Positions 23,225-34,440 of a DNA stretch of 64,000 nucleotides are shown here, piece after piece. Position numbers and translations under genes: made by a program. Each line of letters starts with the position of its first letter. Position 1 is the first letter of the stretch. The notes below the pieces were generated by a model. The model did no database searches, had not been told where the DNA came from, and saw only the letters and a list, made by a program, of their open reading frames with translations. This DNA comes from Megaleporinus macrocephalus (lineage: Eukaryota > Chordata > Actinopteri > Characiformes > Anostomidae): assembly GCA_021613375.1 (NCBI GenBank), contig CM038715.1, positions 1,541,001 to 1,605,000 of the forward strand, read 5' to 3'.

Positions 23225-24225
23225 CAGAGACCCTTTATTTATTTATTTATTTTTTTAGAGTCTACCACAGTAGGTTTGCTCCTGGGCCGGGCTTCTCTGC
23301 AGAAAGCAGCAGATGGACTCCAAAGGTCAGGGATTATTGCAGGCTTACCTTAGCCATCCAACCTGCTCCAAACCTACCAGCCGTTTCCGACTCTCCGAGT
23401 CTTCCTCTCGCTCTCTGTTTGCATTAAGCAGAGCGGTCAGACAGATGGGCCTGGTGTATGTAGCCCTGCTGCCAGGAGACGACACCGCTGACCTGATTAC
23501 TATCACAGGGTTATTAATAGGTGCTAATATGTCACTCCTGACGACTTTTTAAGAGCTGTGCCTCTCAGCGAGGGAGAAGATACAGTAAAGACTGTGAGTG
23601 AGTGCACGTGGAAGGTAGAGGAGGAGAGAATGATGAGAGACTAGCCATGCCTGACCTGATAATGATATGTCCTGCTGCTGCTCATGGCACCTCAGGCCTC
23701 AGTGACGATGGTCCAAGGCTGCTGGACCTCAGTCTCTACACTTATCAAACTATTTTCTATCCCTCTAACCTGCAGGCTTTTCAGTCCAGTGGTAATCCTC
23801 AGACCTGTTATTTAGAAACTACGACAGAGGAAACGTGGACTAGTGCATTAGGGCAGACAGGAGCTGAACTGTGTGCTCAGAGGTGTGTTGTGAAATCTGG
23901 AGAGCTGGTCAGTAAAAGGAGGAGCAGTGAGGAATGCAGCAGCAGCAGCAGGTAGGGGCTGGGAACATGGGTCAGAAGAGGGTCAGCATACTGATGGCAA
24001 CACTGCAGAGAATCTCAGTACAGCCCGAGATACAGAGTGTGAGCTCGAGAACGAAATAAGAAAACTAGATTTACCCAAATCTCTTCCGTAAACACATCCC
24101 CGAAACTTTAAACCCACTTAAACCACATCCAGGTCTTCCTTACGCTCACACACGACTGGTCAATGTGGTTTAGGCGAGTGGTTCCACAACTTCCTGGACA
24201 GTCTCAGCACAACTACAGAAAAAGA
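23225..24225. other. Unique stretch with one 117-codon open frame
   Basis: 23280-23960 is non-repetitive with moderate GC. The open frame 23602-23955 has no domain I recognise and ends in a short serine run from AGC repeats. It could be an exon, a regulatory element or chance. Confidence 0.35.
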
Positions 24226-24485
24226 GATAGAGATCGACCAATATATCGGTCAGCAGATATATTGGGCCGATATTTGCCATTTTTTAATATATCGGCATCG
24301 ACCCATATCAGTGTTTCACAGCGCCGATTTAAAGTCAGGCACATCCGCAGGGAGCCCCATGTTATTGGTGTGGTGGAATGTGCTGCAGCTGCCGCATGTG
24401 AAGGACCCCAGGCCAAAACCTTTGGAACTGTTCAACCAACCAAGTGAAAATGAATAATTAATAGTGAACAGTGAGTTTTTTTTAA

Positions 24486-24779
24486 CTGCTCTAGTGTAAT
24501 ACACACATTAGCTCCGGGGCTAAAGCTAACTGCTCTAGTGTAATACACACATTAGCTCCGGGGCTAAAGCTAACTGCTCTAGTGTAATACACACATTATC
24601 TCCGGGGCTAAAGCTAACTGCTCTAGTGTAATACACACATTAGCTCCGGGGCTAAAGCTAACTGCTCTAGTGTAATACACACATTAGCTCCGGGGCTAAA
24701 GCTAACTGCTCTAGTGTAATACACACATTAGCTCCGGAGCTAAAGCTAACTGCTCTAGTGTAATATACACATTAACACG
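24486..24779. repeat. 44-bp minisatellite, about 6.6 copies
   Basis: The monomer is ACTGCTCTAGTGTAATACAC plus ACATTAGCTCCGGGGCTAAA plus GCTA. Copies are nearly identical; one carries AGCTCCGGAGCT, a perfect 12-base palindrome, where the others have the imperfect AGCTCCGGGGCT. The array lies inside the family F element. Confidence 0.95.
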
Positions 24780-24821
24780 TTACTGTTACACAGAGAGTCT
24801 CTCCGGAGCAGACAGAGCTTC

Positions 24822-25311
24822 CCAGATAGTATTCAGACATTACTCAGATACTACTCAGATACTACTCAGATATTACTCAGATACTACTCAGATATTACTC
24901 AGATATTACTCAGATACTACTCAGATATTATTCAGACATTACTCAGATATTACTCAGACACTACTCAGACACTACTCAGACACTACTCAGACACTACTCA
25001 GACACTACTCAGATACTACCTAGACATTACTCAGACACTACTCAGACACTACTCAGACATTACTCAGACACTACTCAGATACTACTCAGACACTACTCAG
25101 ACATTACTCAGATACTACTCAGACACTACTCAGACACTACTCAGATACTACCTAGACATTACTCAGACACTACTCAGACACTACTCAGACATTACTCAGA
25201 TACTACTCAGACACTACTCAGACACTACTCAGACATTACTCAGATACTACTCAGACACTACTCAGACACTACTCAGACACTACTCAGATACTACCTAGAC
25301 ATTACTCAGAT
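24822..25311. repeat. 11-bp minisatellite, about 44 copies
   Basis: The monomer is ACTACTCAGAC with ATT/ACT and GAT/GAC alternatives. A longer block (ACTACCTAGACATTACTCAG) recurs near 25013, 25147 and 25289, showing higher-order duplication of about 135-140 bases. Confidence 0.95.
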
Positions 25312-25369
25312 TCCAGCACTCGAGACTAACAGAACTAAAGAAGAATAAACAGTCAGTACAGCATATCAG

Positions 25370-25530
25370 CCTCTCTCTCTCTCTCTCTCAATCTGTCTCT
25401 CTCTCTCTGTCTCTCTCTCTCTCTGTCTCTCTCTCTATCTATCTCTATCTCTCTCTCTCTCAATCTCTCTCTGTCTCTCTCTCTCTCTCTCAACCTGTCT
25501 CACTCTCTCTCTCTCTCTCTCTCTCTCTAT
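25370..25530. repeat. CT-rich microsatellite
   Basis: (CT)n with interspersed CTGT, CTAT and CAAT. Confidence 0.9.
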
Positions 25531-26254
25531 CATCCTCCTTAAAGAACCTCAGTTTAACTACAGTGTGATAAAAACCCGAGTGTGAAGTGAGTCTCTCTGT
25601 AATTGAGTGAACATGTGGTCTGTGTGGAAGTTTTGTTCAGTGCTCTTCTTAATAACTGGTTAGTTTTGGGTATGTAGAGATGTATGTTACACTCTTTCAG
25701 CAGTAAGGTGGTCTTACTGTATTTTTGGATAAAAATATTTAGTTTTTCTTGTTTAGTCAGTGTTCAGTAAATGATGTTAAGTTCAGAAATGTTGTGGATC
25801 CACTACTTGTTATTAATAGTGAGACATTTTATCAGTAAATAAAACAGAAACTTCTAGATATCAGCTCTAAACATCAGCAGCACATATCGACCATCAGCTG
25901 ACCCTGACCTCCAAACATCAGTATCGGCATCGGCTATAGATAAACCCATATCGGTCAATCTCTACTGCTGACCACATAGACAACAATATAGTCTTTAGTC
26001 TCCCCTTCAAACGCAAGCACACCAGGTAGGTATAAGGCTGGTAAACCACGCAGTTTCTTTTGTTTTGTTTGTTTATAAACATATTCTTAGAGTTCAAACA
26101 TTCATGATTAACAGTTAAATATAAACTGAATGAATCCTGAATAGAACCTGCGGCGACCGTATGCCTGAATGACGTGAGTACACATGAAGGGAAGTCAGAT
26201 TCTGCAGGACAGCCATAGTTTGTTGTCTTAAATAGCCGTGCTTGGCATCATAGC

Positions 26255-26620
26255 TAGGGGTGTAAGAAAATATTGGATATCGGGATATTATGTTTAGTGA
26301 TACTGTATCGATTCTCAAAAACTCAGTATCAATACACAGATTCCTGGCAGACAGTGAATCAAATCAGTGTTGTGTTTAAACCTCTGACCACTAGATGGCA
26401 GTGTTGTAATCCATTTTCAGCTCCACTCCAACATTAACAAGTAGCACAAGGGTGCAGTACTACTGTGAGCATTGATAAACCTGTTTATATAGTGGTGTGT
26501 TTTAAATGGTAGGGCTTGAAAATTTGCAATATATCACTTTGCCTGCAGTATCGCGATATATCGTGATATACTGAATCGTGAGCGCTGTATCACGATACGT
26601 ATTGTATCGCCAGGTTCTTG
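26255..26620 (-). mobile_element. Family E hAT-like element, most complete copy
   Basis: It starts TAGGGGTGTAAGAAAATATT and ends ATTGTATCGCCAGGTTCTTG. The interior has GATACTGTATCGATTCTCAA, CCACTAGATGGCAGTG and a CGATATATCGTGATATACTG run absent from the other two copies. The TAGGGGTGTAA terminus is of a kind common in fish hAT elements. Confidence 0.7.
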
Positions 26621-26799
26621 CCAATTACTTTTATAGCTTTGGGGACGTATTTATTAAAGAAATTTGGGTATATATTGATTTCTAGTGTTCGTTAGCATAG
26701 ATATATTAAGAGATTGCTATACTTCTTTGCACGGCTCTGTCTGTTTTTATAGAACCTCTTTTATATACCTCCTCTCTGCAGGGGAGGAGGGGTCACAGG

Positions 26800-27028
26800 A
26801 GGACAGAGGATGGGATGGAGCAGTAGACTGATAATAACACAACCGGACTAAGTGCAATAACACAAGTTAACATTAAACAAGTGGAATAATAGTGTGCAAT
26901 ACCTCCCCAGTTAGTGCAACACCTCCCCAGTTAGTGCAACACCTCCCCAGTTCTTTTTCTTTTCTTTTCCTTTATTTTGTGCATTGGATTTTTTAAATTT
27001 ATATTCCTTTCAGTTGTTTCTTGTGTGT

Positions 27029-27083
<55 letters not shown>
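26800..27083 (+). mobile_element. LINE-type 3' region with (TATC)n tail
   Basis: AGTGCAATAACACAAG, GTGTGCAATACCTCCCC and a 20-base unit (AGTTAGTGCAACACCTCCCC) in about three copies at 26899-26952 precede a T-rich stretch and a (CTAT)n run at 27029-27083. This layout resembles 3' untranslated ends of fish non-LTR elements. No coding part remains. Confidence 0.5.
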
Positions 27084-28073
27084 AAACAGTATGTCATACG
27101 GTGTTAGATCGCAGCCGAGCACGCTCATGTGAGAGAGACTCAGCTCAGTAAACATTTCTTTCCCTCTGATTAGTCCGTTTCTTTTCCGAGCGATCCTTTT
27201 AAAGACCGGTGCCGGGCGGCATGCTGGGAAAACAGAGCTGACCCACTCCTCTTTCCCTCACGACACCCGGAGAAAGCAAGGCCTCTCCCCGCTCCACTAT
27301 TCTGGCAAAGACAAACTAAGATGCTGCCAAGAATGCGACCGTGTTTGAAACTGAAATACGACCTCCTTTTCTTTTTTCTTTTTGCCCCTCCCTTCTCCTC
27401 CCACGGCTCCTTTTCAAGGTAGATCAACAAAAGCAGGAGTTTGATGTGGTTTCACCGATGAATTCAGAGAGTTCGTCTCTGAGGGATTGTGCGCTGTTGA
27501 ACTTGTGAATGCCCACATCTAATCACGTTACTCTTTCCTAAGTTCAGTTGGCAAAGAAAAGAAAAGCTGAGTAACACACCTTACACCTCAAAACAAGAGA
27601 CAGACAGACCGTGTGGAGATGTATTCGTATACCTTTCTGTTAAATTGATCAGTTTCTCCATTGGCAACTGGAAATAGCTCACTGGTTGGCTGCGAGTGGC
27701 CCAGTGTGTGCTGCGCTGCAGGCTGTGTTGCCTGGTTTCAGAAGCATTAAAACACCGTCCAGATAAAATAAACAAACAGAACCGCGTCTAATGACCTACT
27801 TACAAACAGAATTAAAGCTCCTACAGCGGAGCAGCGGACGACACACCATACTAAAAACACAGAGAGCGAGAGAAGACACGAAGAGAGGACAAGACCAAGA
27901 GACAGACAGAGAGAAAAAGAGAGAGAGAGACAGAGAAAGCCAGCTCTGATGACCCAGCCAGAGTAGACAGACGGAGTACAGACGATGTGGCGGGGGGGAG
28001 GTGGGGGGGACAGGCAGGAGTCAGAGGTTACGGCTGCTTTGGCTTAGGGCCCAGTGAAAAGCTCCGTCTCCGC
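27084..28073. other. Unique sequence
   Basis: No repeat copy seen. 27170-27430 is GC-richer and could be a conserved non-coding element. The 86-codon minus-strand frame within it has no known domain. A GA-rich patch lies at 27860-27945. Confidence 0.4.
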
Positions 28074-28381
28074 CTCTCTCTCTCTCTCTCTCTCTTTGTA
28101 TAGAGAGTCAGCCTTGCCCGCCCTATAAAGCACTGCAGGGCTGCTGGCTCAGTGCCGAGAGTGCAGTATAGAGTCTGGAGGCCCTCGGAGACGCAGCCAT
28201 CTCAGCCCACCCCTCAGAGCGCGGACCACTTTCCCTCTAATCTACACTCTCAGTACCGCACCTCAACATACACGTACGTCCATAAACGTTGGTGGTCTTC
28301 TTATTCTGTAGACTTAACTTCAGGAGGAGGACGAATTCTGAGTTTTGGTTCCTCTCCAGGTCCCAAATCGCCTACTTACCT

Positions 28382-31300
28382 ACTACTCAGTAGTAAATCA
28401 GTAGGCGAGCGCGGCTAGTATGTCTGAATACTCAGTAGTAAATCAGTAGGTGAGCGTGGCTAGTATGTCTGAATACTCAGTAGTAAATCAGTAGGTGAGC
28501 GTGGCTAGTATGTCTGAATACTCAGTAGTAAATCAGTAGGTGGGCATGGCTAGTATGTCTGAATACTCAGTAGTGAATCAGTAGGCAAGCGTAGCTAGTA
28601 TATCTGAATACTCAGTAGTAAATCAGTAGGTGAGCGTGGCTAGTATGTCTGAATACTCAGTAGTGAATCAGTAGGCGAGCGCGGCTAGTATGTCTGAATA
28701 CTCAGTAGTAAATCAGTAGGTGAGCGTGGCTAGTATATCTGAATACTCAGTAGTAAATCAGTAGGTGAGCATGGCTAGTATGTCTGAATACTCAGTAGTA
28801 AATCAGTAGGTGAGCGTGGCTAGTATATCTGAATACTCAGTAGTAAATCAGTAGGTGAGCGTGGCTAGTATGTCTGAATACTCAGTAGTAAATCAGTAGG
28901 TGAGCGTGGCTAGTATATCTGAATACTCAGTAGTAAATCAGTAGGTGAGCGTGGCTAGTATGTCTGAATACTCAGTAGTAAATCAGTAGGTGAGCGTGGC
29001 TAGTATATCTGAATACTCAGTAGTAAATCAGTAGGTGAGCGTGGCTAGTATATCTGAATACTCAGTAGTGAATCAGTAGGCGAGCGCGGCTAGTATGTCT
29101 GAATACTCAGTAGTAAATCAGTAGGTGAGCGTGGCTAGTATATCTGAATACTCAGTAGTGAAATCAGTAGGCGAGCGCGGCTAGTATGTCTGAATACTCA
29201 GTAGTAAATCAGTAGTTGAGCGTGGCTAGTATATCTAAATACTCAGTAGTAAATCAGTAGGTGAGCGTAGCTAGGTTGTCTGAATACTCAGTAGTAAATC
29301 AGTAGGCGAGCGCGGCTAGTATGTCTGAATACTCAGTAGTAAATCAGTAGGCGAGCGCAGCTAGTATGTCTGAATACTCAGTAGTAAATCAGTAAGTGAG
29401 CGTGGCTAGTATATCTGAATACTCAGTAGTAAATCAGTAGGTGAGCGTGGCTAGTATATCTGAATACTCAGTAGTAAATCAGTAGGCGAGCGCGGCTAGT
29501 ATATCTGAATACTCAGTAGTAAATCAGTAGGTGAGCGTGGCTAGTATATCTGAATACTCAGTAGTAAATCAGTAGGCGAGCGTGGCTAGTATATCTGAAT
29601 ACTCAGTAGTAAATCAGTAGGCGAGCGTGGCTAGTATGTCTGAATACTCAGTAGTAAATCAGTAGGTGAGCGTAGCTAGTATGTCTGAATACTCAGTAGT
29701 AAATCAGTAGGTGAGTGTAGCTAGTATGTCTGAATACTCAGTAGTAAATCAGTAGGTGAGCGCGGCTAGTACGTCTGAATACTCAGTAGTAAATCAGTAG
29801 GTGAGTGCGGCTAGTACGTCTGAATACTCAGTAGTAAATCAGTAGGTGAGCGCGGCTAGTACGTCTGAATACTCAGTAGTAAATCAGTAGGTGAGCGCGG
29901 CTAGTACGTCTGAATACTCAGTAGTAAATCAGTAGGCGAGCGCGGCTAGTACGTCTGAATACTCAGTAGTAAATCAGTAGGTGAGCGCGGCTAGTACGTC
30001 TGAATACTCAGTAGTAAATCAGTAGTGAGCGCGGCTAGTATGTCTGAATACTCAGTAGTAAATCAGTAGGCGAGCGCGGCTAGTACGTCTGAATACTCAG
30101 TAGTAAATCAGTAGGTGAGCGCGGCTAGTATGTCTGAATACTCAGTAGTGAATCAGTAGGTGAGCGCGGCTAGTACGTCTGAATACTCAGTAGTAAATCA
30201 GTAGGCGAGCGCGGCTAGTACGTCTGAATACTCAGTAGTAAATCAGTAGGCGAGCGCGGCTAGTACGTCTGAATACTCAGTAGTAAATCAGTAGGTGAGC
30301 GCGGCTAGTACGTCTGAATACTCAGTAGTAAATCAGTAGGTGAGCGCGGCTAGTACGTCTGAATACTCAGTAGTAAATCAGTAGGTGAGCGCGGCTAGTA
30401 CGTCTGAATACTCAGTAGTAAATCAGTAGGTGAGCGCGGCTAGTACGTCTGAATACTCAGTAGTAAATCAGTAGGTGAGCGCGGCTAGTACGTCTGAATA
30501 CTCAGTAGTAAATCAGTAGTGAGCGCGGCTAGTACGTCTGAATACTCAGTAGTAAATCAGTAGGTGAGCGCGGCTAGTACGTCTGAATACTCAGTAGTAA
30601 ATCAGTAGGTGAGCGCGGCTAGTACGTCTGAATACTCAGTAGTAAATCAGTAGGCGAGCGTGGCTAGTACGTCTGAATACTCAGTAGTAAATCAGTAGGC
30701 GAGCGTGGCTAGTATATCTGAATACTCAGTAGTAAATCAGTAGGCGAGCGTGGCTAGTATGTCTGAATACTCAGTAGTAAATCAGTAGGTGAGCGTGGCT
30801 AGTACGTCTGAATACTCAGTAGTAAATCAGTAGGTGAGCGCGGCTAGTATGTCTGAATACTCAGTAGTAAATCAGTAGGTGAGCGCGGCTAGTACGTCTG
30901 AATACTCAGTAGTAAATCAGTAGGCGAGCGCGGCTAGTACGTCTGAATACTCAGTAGTAAATCAGTAGGCGAGCGCGGCTAGTACGTCTGAATACTCAGT
31001 AGTAAATCAGTAGGTGAGCGCGGCTAGTACGTCTGAATACTCAGTAGTAAATCAGTAGGTGAGCGCGGCTAGTACGTCTGAATACTCAGTAGTAAATCAG
31101 TAGGTGAGCGCGGCTAGTACGTCTGAATACTCAGTAGTAAATCAGTAGGTGAGCGCGGCTAGTACGTCTGAATACTCAGTAGTAAATCAGTAGGTGAGCG
31201 CGGCTAGTACGTCTGAATACTCAGTAGTAAATCAGTAGTGAGCGCGGCTAGTACGTCTGAATACTCAGTAGTAAATCAGTAGTGAGCGCGGCTAGTATGT

Positions 31301-31990
31301 CTGAATACTCAGTAGTAAATCAGTAGGTGAGCGCGGCTAGTACGTCTGAATACTCAGTAGTAAATCAGTAGGCGAGCGTGGCTAGTATGTCTGAATACTC
31401 AGTAGTAAATCAGTAGGCGAGCGTGGCTAGTATATCTGAATACTCAGTAGTAAATCAGTAGGCGAGCGTGGCTAGTATGTCTGAATACTCAGTAGTAAAT
31501 CAATAGGTGAGCGTGGCTAGTATGTCTGAATACTCAGTAGTAAATCAGTAGGCGAGCGTGGCTAGTATATCTGAATACTCAGTAGTAAATCAGTAGGCGA
31601 GCGTGGCTAGTATGTCTGAATACTCAGTAGTAAATCAATAGGTGAGCGTAGCTAGTATATCTGAATACTCAGTAGTAAATCAGTAGGCGAGCGTGGCTAG
31701 TATATCTGAATACTCAGTAGTAAATCAATAGGTGAGCGTGGCTAGTATGTCTGAATACTCAGTAGTAAATCAATAGGTGAGCGTGGCTAGTATGTCTGAA
31801 TACTCAGTAGTAAATCAGTAGGCGAGCGTGGCTAGTATATCTGAATACTCAGTAGTAAATCAGTAGGCGAGCGTGGCTAGTATGTCTGAATACTCAGTAG
31901 TAAATCAATAGGTGAGCGTAGCTAGTATATCTGAATACTCAGTAGTAAATCAGTAGGCGAGTGTGGCTAGTATGTCTGAATACTCAGTAG
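28382..31990. repeat. 45-bp minisatellite, about 80 copies
   Basis: The monomer is GAATACTCAGTAGTAAATCA plus GTAGGTGAGCGTGGCTAGTA plus TGTCT. Diagnostic sites: GGTGAG/GGCGAG, GCGTGG/GCGCGG, GTATGTC/GTATATC/GTACGTC. The left third is mostly TATGTC/TATATC, the middle (29760-31250) mostly TACGTC with GCGCGG, the right end TATGTC/TATATC with GCGTGG. One-base-short monomers (CAGTAGTGAGCG) lie at 30022, 30511, 31230 and 31274. A block is repeated at an offset of 719 bases (30201 to 30920, 30511 to 31230), equal to 15 full monomers plus one short one. The CTCAGTAGTAAATCAGTAGG core begins immediately inside the transposon end. Confidence 0.97.
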
Positions 31991-31994
31991 GTAG

Positions 31995-32482
31995 TGAGTA
32001 GTAGTGAACGGTACTGGATGACCTCCTGAATCAGCAGCTATGTTTATGTAGGTGAACACAGCACACTGTGTATCCCATGATTCACCTGGAGTCGTAGATG
32101 AATTCAAAGTGGAGTAAATAAACGGTGTAAAGCTGAACGTCGGCTGTGTGTACGTAGCTACTGCTAGTGAACTGCCGCTACAGAAGTTAGAGCTACTGCT
32201 GAGATAAACAATGATTACATTCCTCCCGTTTCATCTTCTCTGATCTACAGCTCCACACCGTCTGATACATAATCAGATAAAAACTCAGATCAGAGTCACT
32301 AAAAGTCTAAATCTGTCAGTAAACGAGCTTTTAATGAATAGCAGGACTTTTACGGTGGTGGTCTGACGTCTTGTGTCACAGGACGCTGGTAATATGGTGG
32401 ACGTAGTACGTCTGAGATTGTGTGGTACTAAAACTCTCCTACTGAAACTACCTACTAGTACTAGTACGTACTGACTCTAATC
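31995..32482. other. Non-repetitive interior of the composite element
   Basis: This lies between the 45-bp array and the nested hAT. It contains CCTACTGAAACTACCTACTA and GTACTAGTACGTACTGAC, again rich in the CTACTNNGTAC words seen near the element end. No coding frame recognised. Confidence 0.4.
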
Positions 32483-33346
32483 TAGTGCTGGAGCTCAGTA
32501 ATAAAAATCTTTTTAGATTTTAATTAATTTTTTTGCTGTTTACAGACAGACGCTTCTCAGAGTCCAGGTGTGGTTAACTAACTGTCTGGTTAAACTCCTG
32601 TAGGTCTGCGTGGTTCTGCTGGACCACAGGTCAGTGGTGGTGGCGTGATAGGACACGTCCTCCTCCTCCAGCTCTCTAGTGATTCTGTGGCGTGTGTGTT
32701 ATGCAGTTTTAGAAACTTCAGAAAAATATGAGCGTCTTGGTGGCGCGGACTCCTGCTCTAAAACTTCTCCACCGTGTTTTCCACCTGTCTGACTTTCCAC
32801 CGTATATATATGGACGCCAGGTCTTTACAGTAAACATCTCTGTAGCTTCTGTGATGGTCTTCCAACGTGCTCCATTCTTATCATACGGTATACGGTTGGT
32901 GAGCGTGTCGGGGTCTCTAGCTGTATTTTGGGGGGGGTGCTGGCGGAGCGGCTGTGTTCGTTCCGCTGGGAGCAGCACTTCTTCCACTCCGCTGCTCGTT
33001 TCTGTTTAAGGTGGAAGAAGTTTCTCTACTGCTTCATTTGGAAGAAACCGTTTTCAGACACGCCTTACAGCGACAACTTGTTTGGTCCGTTTCTGACGCC
33101 ACAAAACCAAACTGATTCCAGATCACGGAGGAAGCTACTCCTTTATGGGGACGAATTCTAGCTTTCCCCCCTCACTAGCATGTTATTATGTGTGTCTATA
33201 GCAAGCACACTTAGAACTACGGAAGCCCAAAGGGGGGTGTCGGTGGTGGAAGTTAAAACTAAGAGAAAACAGATCTTCATAAAACCACATCGTCCTTAAC
33301 TGTAAATTCAAATTCATCGATTTAATCGATTTATCGCCCAGCTCTA
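32483..33346 (-). mobile_element. Internally deleted hAT element carrying a transposase remnant
   Basis: Read on the minus strand it starts TAGAGCTGGGCGATAAATCG, a typical fish hAT end, and finishes with a segment whose reverse complement is TAGTGCTGGAGCTCAGTAAT, so the first nine bases of the two ends match 8/9. It encloses an N-terminal hAT transposase remnant but is only about 0.86 kb, much shorter than an autonomous hAT element (several kb), so the catalytic C-terminal half is deleted. Flanks (CTCTAATC and TCTAGTTC) are not a clean 8-bp duplication. Confidence 0.65.
32540..33160 (-). pseudogene. hAT-family transposase, N-terminal part, frameshifted
   Basis: Role: the family cuts and pastes hAT elements via an RNase-H-like DDE domain, with a BED zinc finger for DNA contact. 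Seen on the minus strand in order: SSVIWNQFGF followed by CKAC (33055-33130), the BED start and its Cys pair; after a frame change FFHLKQ and AEWKKC (about 33000-33045), the His part, with the usual second His replaced; then IPYDKNGARWKTITEA (about 32840-32890), the conserved linker; broken pieces of a TVE-type motif near 32800; then ATTTDLWSSRT and WTLRSVCL (32543-32650), where the Asp at 32630-32632 corresponds to the first catalytic acid. At least two frameshifts and an in-frame TGA separate these blocks, and nothing downstream of the first catalytic block remains. It cannot make an active enzyme. Family assignment rests on motif order recognised by eye. Confidence 0.8.
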
Positions 33347-33819
33347 TCTAGTTCCTACTGACTAGTAGGCGATTGCGGACTTTAGTTTGCTTATTTGGGA
33401 CTCACAGTCTCCCACAAATGGAGCAGATGGAGGACTGGCTGGCAGAAGAGGAACAAAAACAGGAAAAAACACGAGTTGATGCTCTTTTTCTTTTTAGGAC
33501 ACGGCGTACGTGCACACGCATGCTGGCAGACACCTGTACGAATTACTGCAGAAACATAAATCAGCCTCGAAGAACGATTAAACACTTCTCTCCTCCAGAC
33601 TATTTTTAAGGCGCACTCTGAAACACTTGACCTGAAGGTGGTTTAAACAGCTGAACGTTCTGACGAGTGTCTGGCATCACAACAAGAACGTGGAAGCTGT
33701 GGACTCTGGAGTTATTTCAAAGGTGGTGCTGTCATTAACATCATCTCATATATTAACACACCATATTGTTTTTCTTCAAACCAGCAAAGATAATCATTCA
33801 TATTAAAAACATTCACAAA

Positions 33820-34064
33820 CCACACACACACACACACACACACACACAGCGCAGAGGAAGCTAGTCTTGGCAGTGAAGTGTATCTATTAGACGAGTGGAA
33901 GTGTGAGTGTGAGTAACTGTGTGGTGCAGTAACAGAATTCTAACGTGGGCGTGGATGAAAAACAGAAAGTAAAAGTAAAAGCAGGAGTGAAAGTGAGCGA
34001 GTCAGGGTGTGTTTATGTATCCTAGTGTGTGTGTGTGTGTGTGTTTGTAAGTGTGTGTGTGTGT
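33820..34064. repeat. (CA)n and (GT)n microsatellites
   Basis: A CA run lies at 33820-33848 and GT runs at 34025-34064, separated by unique sequence. They are opposite in strand sense, so they could base-pair as distant inverted tracts. Confidence 0.9.
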
Positions 34065-34199
34065 AGGGCAGGGAGATGAGTCCAGGTGAGAGGTGTGGTA
34101 TCTGGGCACTCTGCCCTAACCTACTGCCTGAGCCGGCACGGGACACTACACACTCTGCCAAGATCACACACACTCTGTACAGCCTCAGCCAACTACTAC

Positions 34200-34265
34200 T
34201 ACAGCTCTCTCTCTATCACTCTATCACTCTCTCTCTCTCTCTCTGTATCTCTCTTTATCGCTCTG

Positions 34266-34296
<31 letters not shown>

Positions 34297-34397
34297 GTAT
34301 CTCTCTGTCTCTCTTTCTCTCTCTATCGCTCTGTCTCTCTCTCTTTCTCTATCTCTCTGTATCTCTCTGTCTCTGTCTCTCTCTCTATCTCTCTGTA

Positions 34398-34440
<43 letters not shown>

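Larger units (their letters stand above)
24229..25964 (+). mobile_element. Family F hAT-like element hosting three tandem arrays
   Basis: The left terminus TAGAGATCGACCAATATATC and the right terminus ending ATATCGGTCAATCTCTA are inverted repeats (TAGAGAT[C/T]GACC). Subterminal ATATCGGCATCGACCCATAT and GTATCGGCATCGGCTATAGA also correspond. Between them lie a 44-bp array, an 11-bp array and a CT-rich tract. No transposase frame is visible. No target-site duplication could be confirmed. Confidence 0.65.
28360..33402. mobile_element. Composite DNA transposon with GTCCCAAAT ends, expanded by an internal array
   Basis: The left end reads GTCCCAAATCGCCTACTTAC, and the right end reverse complemented reads GTCCCAAAT, then an extra 19 bases, then ATCGCCTACTAGTCAGTAG, so the two are terminal inverted repeats apart from one insertion. 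Such ends mark a very common fish MITE type. The roughly 5-kb length is due to a 45-bp array (28382-31990) and a nested hAT element (32483-33346). No target duplication is obvious. Confidence 0.6.

Noticed and set aside
24486..25311. CRISPR-like regular arrays
   Set aside because: Units are directly abutting with no unique spacers, and the host is a vertebrate genome.
32718..32987. MADF/Myb-type DNA-binding domain of a Harbinger transposon
   Set aside because: RWKTITEA first suggested this, but the upstream BED finger and the downstream TTDLWSS block place it in hAT transposase.
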